Assembly (NCBI GenBank): GCA_963794475.1
Contig: CAWCDW010000006.1
Span: 62,001 to 126,000, forward strand
DNA length: 64,000 bases
Direction: 5' to 3'
DNA from: GAS188 sp963794475
Lineage (GTDB): Bacteria > Pseudomonadota > Alphaproteobacteria > Rhizobiales > Beijerinckiaceae
In this document: one piece after another, positions 41,506-50,514 of the stretch
Layout of the letters: the number at the start of each line of letters is the position of its first letter
Numbering within the stretch: position 1 is the first letter of the stretch
Notes under the pieces: model-generated
Told to the model about the DNA's origin: nothing
The model's input: only the letters and a program-made list of their open reading frames with translations
Databases searched by the model: none
Translations under genes and position numbers: made by a program

Positions 41506-42858
41506 ATGAGCGATCTCGCTAGCCGATCGAGACCGGAGCTCATCGAGCTTCGCGCTCGGGCGTTGGCCGACTACGAGGCTTTCCGGGCACGCGGCCTCAA
41601 GCTCGACATGACGCGCGGCAAGCCATCTCCCGAGCAGCTCGATCTCTCCACCGGTATGCTCTCCTTGCCCGACAACGGCGACTACATCACCGAGAAAGGC
41701 GAGGACGCCCGCAATTACGGCGGTGGCACGCAAGGGCTTCCGGAGGCGCGGGCTCTGCTGGCTGACGCGCTCGGCGCGCCGATCGATCAGATCCTCGTCG
41801 GCAATAATTCGAGCCTTGCCCTCATGCATGATTGCATCGTCTTCGCTCTTTTGAAGGGGGTGCCCGGCGGCCGGGCGCCGTGGAGCGACGAGAAGCCGAT
41901 CAGCTTCCTTTGTCCCGTACCGGGCTATGACCGGCACTTCGCGATCTGCGAGGAATACGGTATCCGCATGATCCCGGTGCCGCTCACGGGGCAAGGCCCG
42001 GACATGGACGTGGTCGAGAAACTGGTCGCCGAACCTAGCGTCAAGGGCATGTGGTGCGTCCCGCAATATTCCAACCCGACCGGCGAAACCTATTCCGACG
42101 AGACGGTGAGACGGCTGGGCGCGATGCGCACCGGCGCTCCCGACTTCCGGCTATTCTGGGACAATGCCTATGCGGTTCACCACCTGACCGAGAAACGCCA
42201 CAAGGTCGCGAGCATCTTCGAGGCTTGCGCCGCCGGCGGGCATCCCGACCGCGCGTTCGCCTTCGCCTCGACCTCGAAGGTCACCTTCGGTGGGGCGGGG
42301 CTCGGGTTCTTTGCGTCCTCGCCCGCGAACATGGGCTGGTTCGTCGGGCGGATGAGCCGGCGCACTATCGGGCCGGACAAGTTGAACCAGCTCCGGCATG
42401 TGCGTTTCTTGCGCGATGCCGCGGGCTTGCGCAAGCTCATGGATCAACACCGTGCGCTTCTCGGGCCGAAATTCGCGGCCGTGGCCGAGGCGCTTGGCGC
42501 GAGGCTCGATGGCACCGGCGCGGCGCGCTGGACGCGCCCCGACGGCGGATATTTCGTCACGCTCGATATGGCGATCGGCTCGGCGCGCCGCGTCGTCGAG
42601 CTTGCCCAGGGGATGGGGCTTGCGCTCACGCCTGCCGGCGCGACGCACCCTTTGGGGCGTGATCCTGACGACCGCACGCTTCGCATCGCGCCCACCAATC
42701 CGCCGCTAACCGAAGTGCGCCTGGCGGCGCAAGGCATCGCGCTCTGCGTGTTCTTGGCGGCGGTCGAGGGGCTTCTCGCGAGGCGCGAGGGAGACGCTTC
42801 TCCGCCTCTTGGCGCGCCCGCAAGCCGAAGCTCGAAAGCGGCCGCAAAGGCCATGTGA
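41506..42858 (+). CDS. Aspartate aminotransferase, bacterial subgroup Ic
   Basis: PLP-dependent aminotransferase, 450 aa, fold type I. Matches the atypical MsAspAT/subgroup Ic family: LKLDMTRGKPSPEQLDLS near the N-terminus, PQYSNPTGETYSDE, WDNAYAVHHL with the PLP-binding Asp/Tyr, and the Schiff-base Lys in STSKVTFGGAG (about residue 258). Converts aspartate or related amino acids with 2-oxoglutarate. AGGAG precedes the ATG. Only 26 bases separate it from the 2-hydroxyacid dehydrogenase, which suggests a coupled amino acid to keto acid to hydroxy acid step. Confidence 0.85.
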   Translation: MSDLASRSRPELIELRARALADYEAFRARGLKLDMTRGKPSPEQLDLSTGMLSLPDNGDYITEKGEDARNYGGGTQGLPEARALLADALGAPIDQILVGNNSSLALMHDCIVFALLKGVPGGRAPWSDEKPISFLCPVPGYDRHFAICEEYGIRMIPVPLTGQGPDMDVVEKLVAEPSVKGMWCVPQYSNPTGETYSDETVRRLGAMRTGAPDFRLFWDNAYAVHHLTEKRHKVASIFEACAAGGHPDRAFAFASTSKVTFGGAGLGFFASSPANMGWFVGRMSRRTIGPDKLNQLRHVRFLRDAAGLRKLMDQHRALLGPKFAAVAEALGARLDGTGAARWTRPDGGYFVTLDMAIGSARRVVELAQGMGLALTPAGATHPLGRDPDDRTLRIAPTNPPLTEVRLAAQGIALCVFLAAVEGLLARREGDASPPLGAPASRSSKAAAKAM

Positions 42859-42884
42859 CGAGCCGCGCTCGCTGAGCGACGGGG

Positions 42885-43886
42885 ATGTTCAACGTCCTTC
42901 TTCTCAATTCCTATTCGGCCAATCATGCCGAGCGCCTGCGACATTTGCTGACGACGAACTGGCAGGTGTCGACGCTCGACGAGAGGGAGCGCGAAGCTTC
43001 GCTCGAGGTCGCCTTGCGGACGGCAGACGCCTTGGTCACGACACGCTACGGCCTCGCGATGCCGCCGGCGCCTCGGCTGAAGCTTATCCAGAGCCCGGTC
43101 TCGGGGCACGACCGCGTGATCGAGGCGGCCATCCCGCCGCAATGCGCCTTCTGCAATGTGCATGAGCATGAAATCGCCGTCAGCGAATATGTGATGCTCG
43201 CCATGCTCGAGTGGCAAATCCGGCTGGCGCGGCTCGATGCCGGTTTCCGGGCCGGCGATTGGACGGGTGGCGTCGCCGTCGCCGGCCACACCCATGGCGA
43301 GCTCGCCGGCAAGACGCTTGGGCTCATCGGGCTCGGCCGTATCGGGCACGCGGTGGCGCGCCGGGCCAAGGCCTTCGAGATGCGCGTGATCGCGGTCACC
43401 AGCACGCCGCGTTCAGGCGAGCAGCATGTCGATGCGCAAGGCTCGATGCGGGAGCTCGACGACTTCCTCCCTCGCTGCGATTTCCTCGCCGTGACTTGCC
43501 CCCTCAACGATGAGACGCGCGGCCTCATCGATGCCCGGCGCCTCGCCTTATGCAAGGCGGAGCTCGTGATCATCAATGTGGCGCGTGCCGCCGTGCTCGA
43601 TGAGGAGGCGCTCTACATGGCGCTTCACGGGCGCCGCATCGCGGGCGCGGTGCTCGATGTCTGGTACGCTTATCCGACGGCCGAAACCCCGGTTGCGCGG
43701 CCGTCGCGCTTTCCTTTCCACGAGCTTTCCAATGTGATCGTGACGCCGCATTCCTCGGCTTGGACGGATGGTCTCATCGAGCGCCGCTGGCGTTTCATTG
43801 CTGGCAACCTCGACCGCCTGGCGCGCGGCGAACCCTTGCAAAACATCGTCTTGCGCCCGCGGCTGCCGGCGGATCGCCGAGTTTGA
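42885..43886 (+). CDS. D-isomer-specific 2-hydroxyacid dehydrogenase
   Basis: NAD(P)-dependent dehydrogenase (333 aa) reducing 2-keto acids or oxidising D-2-hydroxy acids. The nucleotide fold has TLGLIGLGRIGHAVARRAKA (about 144). The C-terminal part has NVARAAVLDEEAL with the substrate Arg, and VTPHSSAWTDG with the catalytic His (about residue 288). The stretch before the C-terminal part, VLDVWYAYPTAETP, resembles the formate/hydroxypyruvate-type branch. Downstream of the aminotransferase in the same direction. Confidence 0.85.
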   Translation: MFNVLLLNSYSANHAERLRHLLTTNWQVSTLDEREREASLEVALRTADALVTTRYGLAMPPAPRLKLIQSPVSGHDRVIEAAIPPQCAFCNVHEHEIAVSEYVMLAMLEWQIRLARLDAGFRAGDWTGGVAVAGHTHGELAGKTLGLIGLGRIGHAVARRAKAFEMRVIAVTSTPRSGEQHVDAQGSMRELDDFLPRCDFLAVTCPLNDETRGLIDARRLALCKAELVIINVARAAVLDEEALYMALHGRRIAGAVLDVWYAYPTAETPVARPSRFPFHELSNVIVTPHSSAWTDGLIERRWRFIAGNLDRLARGEPLQNIVLRPRLPADRRV

Positions 43887-43887
43887 C

Positions 43888-43899
43888 TTGTCTAGACAA
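43888..43899. promoter_or_regulatory. Perfect 12-bp palindrome, candidate GntR/HutC-type operator
   Basis: TTGTCTAGACAA fits the HutC-type half-site pattern GTnTAnAC. It ends directly before the -35 box of the promoter candidate for the amidohydrolase-Dpp operon, where a bound regulator would block polymerase. Confidence 0.5.
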
Positions 43900-43928
43900 T
43901 TGACCGAGAAATACCTGCACCCTAGCAT
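43900..43928 (+). promoter_or_regulatory. Sigma-70-type promoter candidate for the amidohydrolase/Dpp operon
   Basis: -35 TTGACC (43900-43905), 17-base spacer, -10 TAGCAT (43923-43928). Transcription would start near 43935, about 105 bases before the first start codon. It abuts the palindrome TTGTCTAGACAA. Confidence 0.5.
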
Positions 43929-44039
43929 CCGAAAACCGAGCCTCGAGGATGACCCGCGCGTCCACGGTGGATGTCCGGGCTTCGAGTGGGTTGCCCATCG
44001 TCACGTCCGCCATGACGATCGACAGGGGAGGATGCCGAA

Positions 44040-44948
44040 TTGCGCCGCGTCATCGATCTCGAATGCAACCTGCCGCCCGGTGAAGACACTCCCGACTACA
44101 AGGAAGCCATCCAGGGACGGCCGGGCAACCCGGTGCCCGACCGTCTCGAGCGTCCTCCCGGCTATGGCTTCGACAATTACAATCTGATCTTCAAAGGGCG
44201 CGCCGAGCGCTCAATTCCCGAGGAAGGCGCCGTGCCGGGCGCCGGGGTCGCGAGCCTGCTTTCGGACATGGATCGGGCCGGCATCGAGGTCGGCATCCTC
44301 GGAGGCGCTTCCAACCCCACCTTGGCACGTGTCGCCAAGGCGCATCCCGACCGCTTCATCAGCCTTGCCGCGATGAGCCCGCTCGACGGCATGCGCGCCG
44401 TGCGCGAGTTCGAGCGGCTCGTGCGCGAAGAAGGGATCGGAGGCATGCGGGTGGTCGCGCTCTACAACATGATCCCTGCAAGCGATCGGCGCTATTACCC
44501 GCTCTATGCGAAATGCGTCGAGCTCGACCTGCCGGTGCGCATCTACACCTCGATGAACTACGCCAATGATCGCCCTTACGATCTCGGCCACCCGCGCCAT
44601 CTCGACGATGTGGCGATCGATTTTCCGGAGCTGCGGATCGTCGCCGGGCTCGCGGGTTGGCCCTGGGTCAACGACATGGTCGGCCTCCTGCGTCGCCACC
44701 CCAATCTTTATTGTGACACGGCCGCGCATCGGCCGCGTCATTTCGCGACCGAAGGCTCGGGCTGGGAGCAGTTTCTTCGTTTCGGCAACAGCTTATTGCA
44801 GGACAAGATCATGGTCGGGCTTTCGCGAGGGATTTTCGGCGTGCCCTTCGAGGAGCTGCTCGGCGAATACGAGACGCTCCCGCTCAAGGACAGCGTCATG
44901 GAAAAATGGCTTTACAAGAATGCAGCAAATTTCTTCCGATTGAACTGA
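44040..44948 (+). CDS. Amidohydrolase-2 family protein with substituted metal ligands
   Basis: A 302-aa TIM-barrel protein of the amidohydrolase-2 (ACMSD-like) family. The barrel is recognisable (GIEVGILGGASNPTLARVAK, RFISLAAMSPLDGM, GIGGMRVVALYN), but the metal-binding positions are altered: the N-terminal DxHxH reads DLECN, the strand usually ending in a His reads RIVAGLAGWPW, and the late GxD motif reads GLSRG. It may be metal-independent, use other residues, or be non-catalytic. The start is TTG, with GGGGAGG nine bases upstream. Ten bases from the permease gene, so in the importer operon. Confidence 0.75.
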   Translation: MRRVIDLECNLPPGEDTPDYKEAIQGRPGNPVPDRLERPPGYGFDNYNLIFKGRAERSIPEEGAVPGAGVASLLSDMDRAGIEVGILGGASNPTLARVAKAHPDRFISLAAMSPLDGMRAVREFERLVREEGIGGMRVVALYNMIPASDRRYYPLYAKCVELDLPVRIYTSMNYANDRPYDLGHPRHLDDVAIDFPELRIVAGLAGWPWVNDMVGLLRRHPNLYCDTAAHRPRHFATEGSGWEQFLRFGNSLLQDKIMVGLSRGIFGVPFEELLGEYETLPLKDSVMEKWLYKNAANFFRLN

Positions 44949-44958
44949 ACCACCCATC

Positions 44959-45927
44959 ATGGCGCGATTTGCCTTTCGTCGATGCCTTCAGGCGATCCCG
45001 CTCATGATCGTCGTCGTTCTCCTGGTCTTCGGCATGCTGCAGCTCACTCCGGGAGACCCCGTGCAAGCCATGGTCGGGCAATATCCGGTGCCTCCCGAAT
45101 TTCGCGCGGCGATCGAGCGCCACTATCATCTCAACGATCCGTTCCTGTCGCGGCTTTGGCAATATTTCGCCAATCTCGCTCATGGCGATCTCGGCTTTTC
45201 CTTTCAGATGCAGCGGCCCGTCGCCGAGCTGGTCCTCGAGCGCGCGCCGCGCACGCTTCTTCTCGCCGCGAGCGGCTTTCTTCTCGGCATTCCCATTGGC
45301 ATGGCCGTCGGCGTCCTTTCCGCCACGAGCCAAAACCGCCATGTCGATCGGTTTTGGACCACGACCACGCTCATCGCCTACGCCATTCCGGGCTTCTGGC
45401 TCGGCCAGCTTCTCGTGATCTTCTTCGCGATGCAGCTCGGCTGGTTTCCGACACAAGGTATGGCGCCCCTGGTCTCGCGCGCCTCAGGCGTCGGCTGGCT
45501 GCTCGAGCGGGCACGCTATCTCGCGCTTCCCGCGATCACCTACGCGATCTACGAGGCGACACGCGTCGCGCGGCTGATGCGCGCCAATGTCATCGAGACC
45601 CTGGGGCAAGGCTACATCGTCACCGCCCGGGCCAAGGGGCTTTCGCGCGGCGCCGTCATCCGGCGTCATGTCTTGCGCAACTCGAGCCTGCCGGTCGTCA
45701 CCATCATGGGTTATGCCTTCGGCGTCGCGATGGGAGGCGCGGTTCTCATCGAGACCGTGTTTTCGTGGCCTGGCGTCGGGCTGCTCCTGATCGAAGCCAT
45801 ACGGGCGCGCGACAATCAGGTCGTGGTCGGCGTCGTGCTCTTCGTGTGCTTTGCCGTCATCTTGATGAATCTCATCGTCGATCTCCTCTACTGCGCGCTC
45901 GATCCGCGCATCCGCACGGGGTCATGA
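44959..45927 (+). CDS. Dipeptide/oligopeptide-type ABC importer permease (DppB position)
   Basis: Inner-membrane permease, 322 aa, six helices. The start RCLQAIPLMIVVVLLVFGML and LTPGDPVQAMVG is typical of DppB/OppB, and the coupling loop ARAKGLSRGAVIRRHVLRNS is the EAA motif. Its stop overlaps the next start (ATGA). Confidence 0.88.
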   Translation: MARFAFRRCLQAIPLMIVVVLLVFGMLQLTPGDPVQAMVGQYPVPPEFRAAIERHYHLNDPFLSRLWQYFANLAHGDLGFSFQMQRPVAELVLERAPRTLLLAASGFLLGIPIGMAVGVLSATSQNRHVDRFWTTTTLIAYAIPGFWLGQLLVIFFAMQLGWFPTQGMAPLVSRASGVGWLLERARYLALPAITYAIYEATRVARLMRANVIETLGQGYIVTARAKGLSRGAVIRRHVLRNSSLPVVTIMGYAFGVAMGGAVLIETVFSWPGVGLLLIEAIRARDNQVVVGVVLFVCFAVILMNLIVDLLYCALDPRIRTGS

Positions 45928-46862
45928 ATAGAGAAGCGCCGAGAGCTTCGATTTCCTCGCAGTCGCGGGTCAACGACGACGTTCCGCGAAAGGCACTCAT
46001 GATCAAGGCGCGCGCCGCAAGGGCGTTCTTCTCGCGATTTTACCGCACCCATTACGGCTTCGCCGGGCTCGCCATCCTCGCGCTTCTTGCGCTGATCGCC
46101 ATCACGGCTCCCCTACTCGCCCCCTACGATCCGAGAAGGCAGGTCGGCGAGAGCCTGATGCCCCCTTCCTGGACGCATCCGATGGGGACGGACAACATCG
46201 GGCGAGACCTGCTCTCGCTCGTCCTTTACGGCACGCGCGCTTCGCTCGCGATCGGCTTCTGCGCCGCCCTCGCCGCCCTTCTGATCGGCGGCACGATCGG
46301 CGCGCTTGCCGGATATCGGCGAGGCCTCACCGAAGCCGTATTGATGCGGCTTGCCGAACTCTTTCAGACGCTGCCCGTCATCATCGTTGTCCTTTTCGCC
46401 ATCGCGCTCTTCGGTTCGAGCTTCTGGCTTCTCATCGCCGCGGTCGCCCTCGCCATCTGGCCGCTCGAAGCACGGCTCATCTACGGGCAGTTCATCAATC
46501 TGCGCGAGCGCGAATTCGTGTCCGCCGCCATCGTGGCGGACCTCTCGACGCCGCATATCGTGTTGCGCGAAATTCTTCCCAACGCCTTGCCGCCCGTCAT
46601 CGTCCAGGTCGCTCTCGATGCGAGCCTCGCGATCCTCATCGAATCGGGCCTTGGATTCCTCGGCCTCTCCGATCCAAACATGATCAGCTGGGGCCAGCTC
46701 TTGTTCGCGGCGCAGGATTTCCTGAATGCCGCGTGGTGGATGAGCGTGTTTCCGGGCCTTGCGATTTGCATCGCCATCATCGGCCTCAACCTTCTGGCGG
46801 ACGGGCTGAACGAGGTCGTGAACCCGCACGCCGTGCGCGCCGCAATCGGGTTGACGGCCTGA
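45924..46862 (+). CDS. Dipeptide/oligopeptide-type ABC importer permease (DppC position)
   Basis: Second permease, 312 aa. Family features are the N-terminal helix GFAGLAILALLALIAITAPL, HPMGTDNIGRDLLSLVLYGT (conserved in DppC/OppC) and the coupling loop REFVSAAIVADLSTPHIVLR. The start overlaps the DppB-type stop. Confidence 0.88.
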   Translation: MNREAPRASISSQSRVNDDVPRKALMIKARAARAFFSRFYRTHYGFAGLAILALLALIAITAPLLAPYDPRRQVGESLMPPSWTHPMGTDNIGRDLLSLVLYGTRASLAIGFCAALAALLIGGTIGALAGYRRGLTEAVLMRLAELFQTLPVIIVVLFAIALFGSSFWLLIAAVALAIWPLEARLIYGQFINLREREFVSAAIVADLSTPHIVLREILPNALPPVIVQVALDASLAILIESGLGFLGLSDPNMISWGQLLFAAQDFLNAAWWMSVFPGLAICIAIIGLNLLADGLNEVVNPHAVRAAIGLTA

Positions 46863-46913
46863 TGCGCTGGCTCCTTGGCAGAGCCCGCGAGCCGGCAAAC
46901 GAGGCGAAACGCC

Positions 46914-47762
46914 TTGACCCGTGAAAATTCCGCCCCGGCAAAGCTTTTGGAGGCGCGGGGCCTCATTGTGCATTTGCGCGTCGGCGACCAAGTGGTGCGC
47001 GCCGTCGATGGCGTCGACCTTTTCATCGAGCGGGGTGAATGCGTCGGCATCGTCGGAGAATCAGGCTCGGGAAAAACGACGCTCGCACGCGCCATGCTGC
47101 GGCTCTTGCCGTCCGTCGAGCTCGCCGAATTCTCCGGAGCGGTGGTGTTCGACGGTCAGGAGATTCGCGCCATGCCGGACGCCGCGCTGCAAGAGATGCG
47201 GCGGCAAGGCACCTTCTCGATGGTTTTCCAGGACCCGCTCGGATACCTCAATCCCACGCAACGGGTGGGCGCGCAGATCGCCGAAGCCCTGCCTTCCGGC
47301 TTGCGCGCGGCAGCCGTGCGGCAACGCGTGCTCGACCTTTTGGGTGAGGCGGGCTTGCGGGAAGCCGAACTCGTGGCGAGGCGCTATCCCCACGAGCTTT
47401 CGGGCGGCATGCGTCAACGCGCGCTCATCGCGCTCGCGCTCGCGCCTTCGCCCATGCTTCTCGTCGCCGATGAGCCGACGACCTCGCTCGACGCGACGGT
47501 TCAGCTTCAAGTGCTCGAAACGCTTCGGCGCCTGCACCGCGAAAGAAACATGGCGCTCGCCATCATCACCCATGATCTCGGCCTCGTCGCCGAGCTCTGC
47601 GACCGCGTCTATGTCATGCGCGCGGGAAAAGTGGTGGAATGCGCGGATGTCTTCACGCTCTTCGATGCGCCGAAGCACCCCTATACGGCAAAGCTCATCG
47701 AGCTTTGCACGAGAGGAGCGCCGCAAGCCGCCGCGAAACCGGCCGATGGGGCCGTGACGTGA
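46914..47762 (+). CDS. Dipeptide/oligopeptide-type ABC importer ATPase (DppD position)
   Basis: First nucleotide-binding subunit, 282 aa. Walker A GESGSGKTT, signature LSGGMRQRALIALALA, Walker B LLVADEPTTSLD. The C-terminal segment HPYTAKLIELCTRG is typical, although the usual Cys-rich 4Fe-4S-type loop is absent in this subunit. The start must be a TTG: 46914 has GAGG nine bases upstream, and a TTG at 46875 would add 13 residues. The stop overlaps the next start (GTGA). Confidence 0.86.
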   Translation: MTRENSAPAKLLEARGLIVHLRVGDQVVRAVDGVDLFIERGECVGIVGESGSGKTTLARAMLRLLPSVELAEFSGAVVFDGQEIRAMPDAALQEMRRQGTFSMVFQDPLGYLNPTQRVGAQIAEALPSGLRAAAVRQRVLDLLGEAGLREAELVARRYPHELSGGMRQRALIALALAPSPMLLVADEPTTSLDATVQLQVLETLRRLHRERNMALAIITHDLGLVAELCDRVYVMRAGKVVECADVFTLFDAPKHPYTAKLIELCTRGAPQAAAKPADGAVT

Positions 47763-48814
47763 CGGCGCCCATTCTTTCCGCACGCGGTCTCGTCCAGACT
47801 TTCGCGAGCCGCAAGCCGGGAGAGTGGCGACACCATCTCGTCCATGCGGTCGATGGGGTCGACCTCGACATTCACGAGGGCGAGGCGTTGGCGATCGTCG
47901 GGGAATCGGGATCGGGGAAAAGCAGCCTCGCCCGTCTTCTGCTTTCGCTCGCCCAGCCCGTGCGGGGAACCGTCCTTTATCGCGGCCAGGCGCTCGACCG
48001 ACTCACGACAACTCAGCACCGCGCTTATCGCGGGGAGGTCCAGGCGGTGTTTCAAAACCCCGCCGCCTCCCTCAATCCCCGCATGCGGGTCGAGAGTATC
48101 CTCGGCTACGTCATCCGCCGGCATCGGCTCGCTCGAGGCGAAGGTGTTGGCGAGCTCATCGCCGCCGAGCTTGGCGCGGTCGGCCTCACGCCCGCGGAGG
48201 AGTTCATGCAACGCTATCCGCATCAGTTGTCGGGCGGCCAGCAGCAGCGGGTGGCGATCGCGCGCGCCATGATCCTCAAGCCCCGGCTCATCATCGCCGA
48301 CGAACCCTTGTCGAGCCTCGACATCTCGATCCAAACTCAAATCCTCGATCTCATGCGCGAGCTGAGGCTCAAGACGAAGGTGGGCTTTCTCTTGATCAGC
48401 CATGATCTCAACGCCGTTCGATCTATCGCCGACCGGGTCGTCGTGATGTACCGCGGGCGCGTCGTCGAAGCCGGCGAGGATGTGCTGGCGCACCCGCTTC
48501 ATCCCTACACGCGCGCGCTCCTCGACGCGCGCCTCATTCCCGATCCAAAGATCGCTCGCACGCGCAAGCGCATCGTGCTCGAAAGCGATGTGGCATCTGG
48601 TCCGCCGCCTCTCGGCGGCTGTCGTTTTCGCGATCGCTGCCCTTTCGTGATTTCCGTCTGCGAGACGCATGATCCCGCGTTGGAAAGCGCCTGCGAAAGC
48701 GAAAGCCTGGTCGCCTGTCATCGCGTCGAGGGCCGGATGGGCCCGGCCCTCGATCAGTCCACGCGGCCGCAAGCCCTGCCGCGCGATATCGGCATCAGGA
48801 TCGGGTCGAATTGA
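47759..48814 (+). CDS. Dipeptide/oligopeptide-type ABC importer ATPase (DppF position)
   Basis: Second nucleotide-binding subunit, 351 aa. Walker A GESGSGKSS, signature LSGGQQQRVAIARAMI, Walker B LIIADEPLSSLD. The C-terminal oligo_HPY region has HPYTRALLDA and the Cys-containing GGCRFRDRCPFVISVCE that binds a 4Fe-4S cluster in some homologues. The start is GTG overlapping the previous stop. Confidence 0.87.
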   Translation: MTAPILSARGLVQTFASRKPGEWRHHLVHAVDGVDLDIHEGEALAIVGESGSGKSSLARLLLSLAQPVRGTVLYRGQALDRLTTTQHRAYRGEVQAVFQNPAASLNPRMRVESILGYVIRRHRLARGEGVGELIAAELGAVGLTPAEEFMQRYPHQLSGGQQQRVAIARAMILKPRLIIADEPLSSLDISIQTQILDLMRELRLKTKVGFLLISHDLNAVRSIADRVVVMYRGRVVEAGEDVLAHPLHPYTRALLDARLIPDPKIARTRKRIVLESDVASGPPPLGGCRFRDRCPFVISVCETHDPALESACESESLVACHRVEGRMGPALDQSTRPQALPRDIGIRIGSN

Positions 48815-48843
48815 AGTCGAGTGCTCAGCAGGGAGGAAATGGC

Positions 48844-50514
48844 ATGTTCTCGCATCATACTGGCCAACGCCCATCCGACGAGAAGATCGAGCGGAAGTCT
48901 CCTTTGCGAAACGCTCTCGCCCGAAGGCTACGCTTCGCCCTCCTGCTGTTCGGCCTTTGCGTCGCGGGCGCCATGCCGGCTCGCCCGGCCGAGACACCCA
49001 AACCCGGCGGCAGCGTGGTCATTGCCATGGACCCGGCGGGGCTCTCAATCCTCAACACCGAGCTCACCTCGCTGTCGCCTGCCCTCTACATCGCCGATGT
49101 CTGGGCTGACGGGCTGATGGCGCGCGACGCCACGGGAAAGCGCATTCCCCATATCGCGACGAGCTGGACCGTCACGGATGACGGCAAGACGTACACCTTC
49201 AATCTGCGGAAAGGTCTGAAATGGTCGGACGGCCAGCCTTTCTCCTCGGCGGATGTGGTGTTCACGCTCACGCAATTTGCCAAATACAACACCTATCTCT
49301 CGAAGATCGTCCCCCTCATCACCAAGGTCGAGGCGCCTGATGACGCAACCGTCGTCATCGGCCTTTCCCAACCGCTCGCCGCGGCGCTCGATCTCTTCGA
49401 CAAGGAGAACTTCCCCTTGATGCCGAAGCACATCTATGAGGGAACCGACATTCCCACCAATCCGGCCAACAGGAAGCCCGTCGGGCTCGGTCCCTTCATG
49501 TTCGAGTCCTGGGAACAGGGGCGCTCGCTCAGCTTCGTCCGCAACCCTTATTATTGGGACCAACCGAAGCCCTATCTCGACAAGGTGCTCGTGGCGCTCA
49601 TCCCGAACGCGCAGCAATTGCTGAATGCCTTGATCCAGGGCGAGGTCGATTGGGTGCAGCTCGATTTCTCGCAGATCCAGCGCGCGCAAGAGGCCGCCAA
49701 GAACGGCAAGATCAAGGTGATCAAGATCGAGATCAACGCGCCGGAGCGCTCCTCGCTCGACTTCAACATGCGCCGCGCCCCCATGAGCGACGTGAAGGTG
49801 CGCCAAGCCCTGTTCCTTGCGACCGATCGCAACCGGATCAACGCGGATGCCTATCGCGGCCTCGCCTTTCCGGCGACGAGCGCCATTCCCGAGCAATTCA
49901 AGGAGCTCAACGACCCTTCGGTCAATTACGACAAGCTCTACCCCTTCGATCCGCAAAAGGCGGCCGCTCTCCTCGACGAGGCCGGATACAAGATGCAGGA
50001 CGGCAAGCGCTTTTCCGTCGAGCTCACCTATATCGCGACCTCGCCTTTCGATGCGATCGCCAAGAGCCTCGCGGCGCAATGGAAGGAAATTGGGGTCGAT
50101 GTGAGGCTCGCCGGCCTCGATTCGCAAATCTGGCTCGACAAGGTCTATCGCAAGAACGACTTCGATATTTCGCTGATCTCGCTCACCGGACGATCCGACC
50201 CGACCTTGGGCGTTGATCGCAGCTTCATCTGCAACGACGCGCACGTCCCCTACACCAACCCGACGGGCTATTGTAATCGCGAGCTCGACCGCATCGCGGC
50301 GCAGGCGGGCGCTTCGCCGACGTCCGAACGGCGCGCGCTCTACAAGCAATATGAGGAGATCGTGGCGCGCGATCTCAACGAGATCACGCTCACCAACGCG
50401 CCGACCTACAACGCCGTCGCGACGAAATTCCAGAATCTCGACGCTCTGTTCGACATCGCCTTCAACGAGCATCCGAACTGGGCCGAGGCCTGGTTGCCCG
50501 AGAATGCGCGATAA
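48844..50514 (+). CDS. ABC importer substrate-binding protein, SBP_bac_5 family
   Basis: Periplasmic binding protein (556 aa) of the Dpp-type importer. A signal peptide with core LRFALLLFGLCVAGAMPA ends near ARPA. The mature part carries IATSWTVTDDGKTYTFNLRK and GLKWSDGQPFSSADVVFTL, hallmarks of the peptide/nickel-binding family. The binding protein is the last importer gene rather than the first. GGGAGG precedes the ATG at 48844. The ligand may be a peptide, opine or other compound; not predictable. Confidence 0.88.
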   Translation: MFSHHTGQRPSDEKIERKSPLRNALARRLRFALLLFGLCVAGAMPARPAETPKPGGSVVIAMDPAGLSILNTELTSLSPALYIADVWADGLMARDATGKRIPHIATSWTVTDDGKTYTFNLRKGLKWSDGQPFSSADVVFTLTQFAKYNTYLSKIVPLITKVEAPDDATVVIGLSQPLAAALDLFDKENFPLMPKHIYEGTDIPTNPANRKPVGLGPFMFESWEQGRSLSFVRNPYYWDQPKPYLDKVLVALIPNAQQLLNALIQGEVDWVQLDFSQIQRAQEAAKNGKIKVIKIEINAPERSSLDFNMRRAPMSDVKVRQALFLATDRNRINADAYRGLAFPATSAIPEQFKELNDPSVNYDKLYPFDPQKAAALLDEAGYKMQDGKRFSVELTYIATSPFDAIAKSLAAQWKEIGVDVRLAGLDSQIWLDKVYRKNDFDISLISLTGRSDPTLGVDRSFICNDAHVPYTNPTGYCNRELDRIAAQAGASPTSERRALYKQYEEIVARDLNEITLTNAPTYNAVATKFQNLDALFDIAFNEHPNWAEAWLPENAR

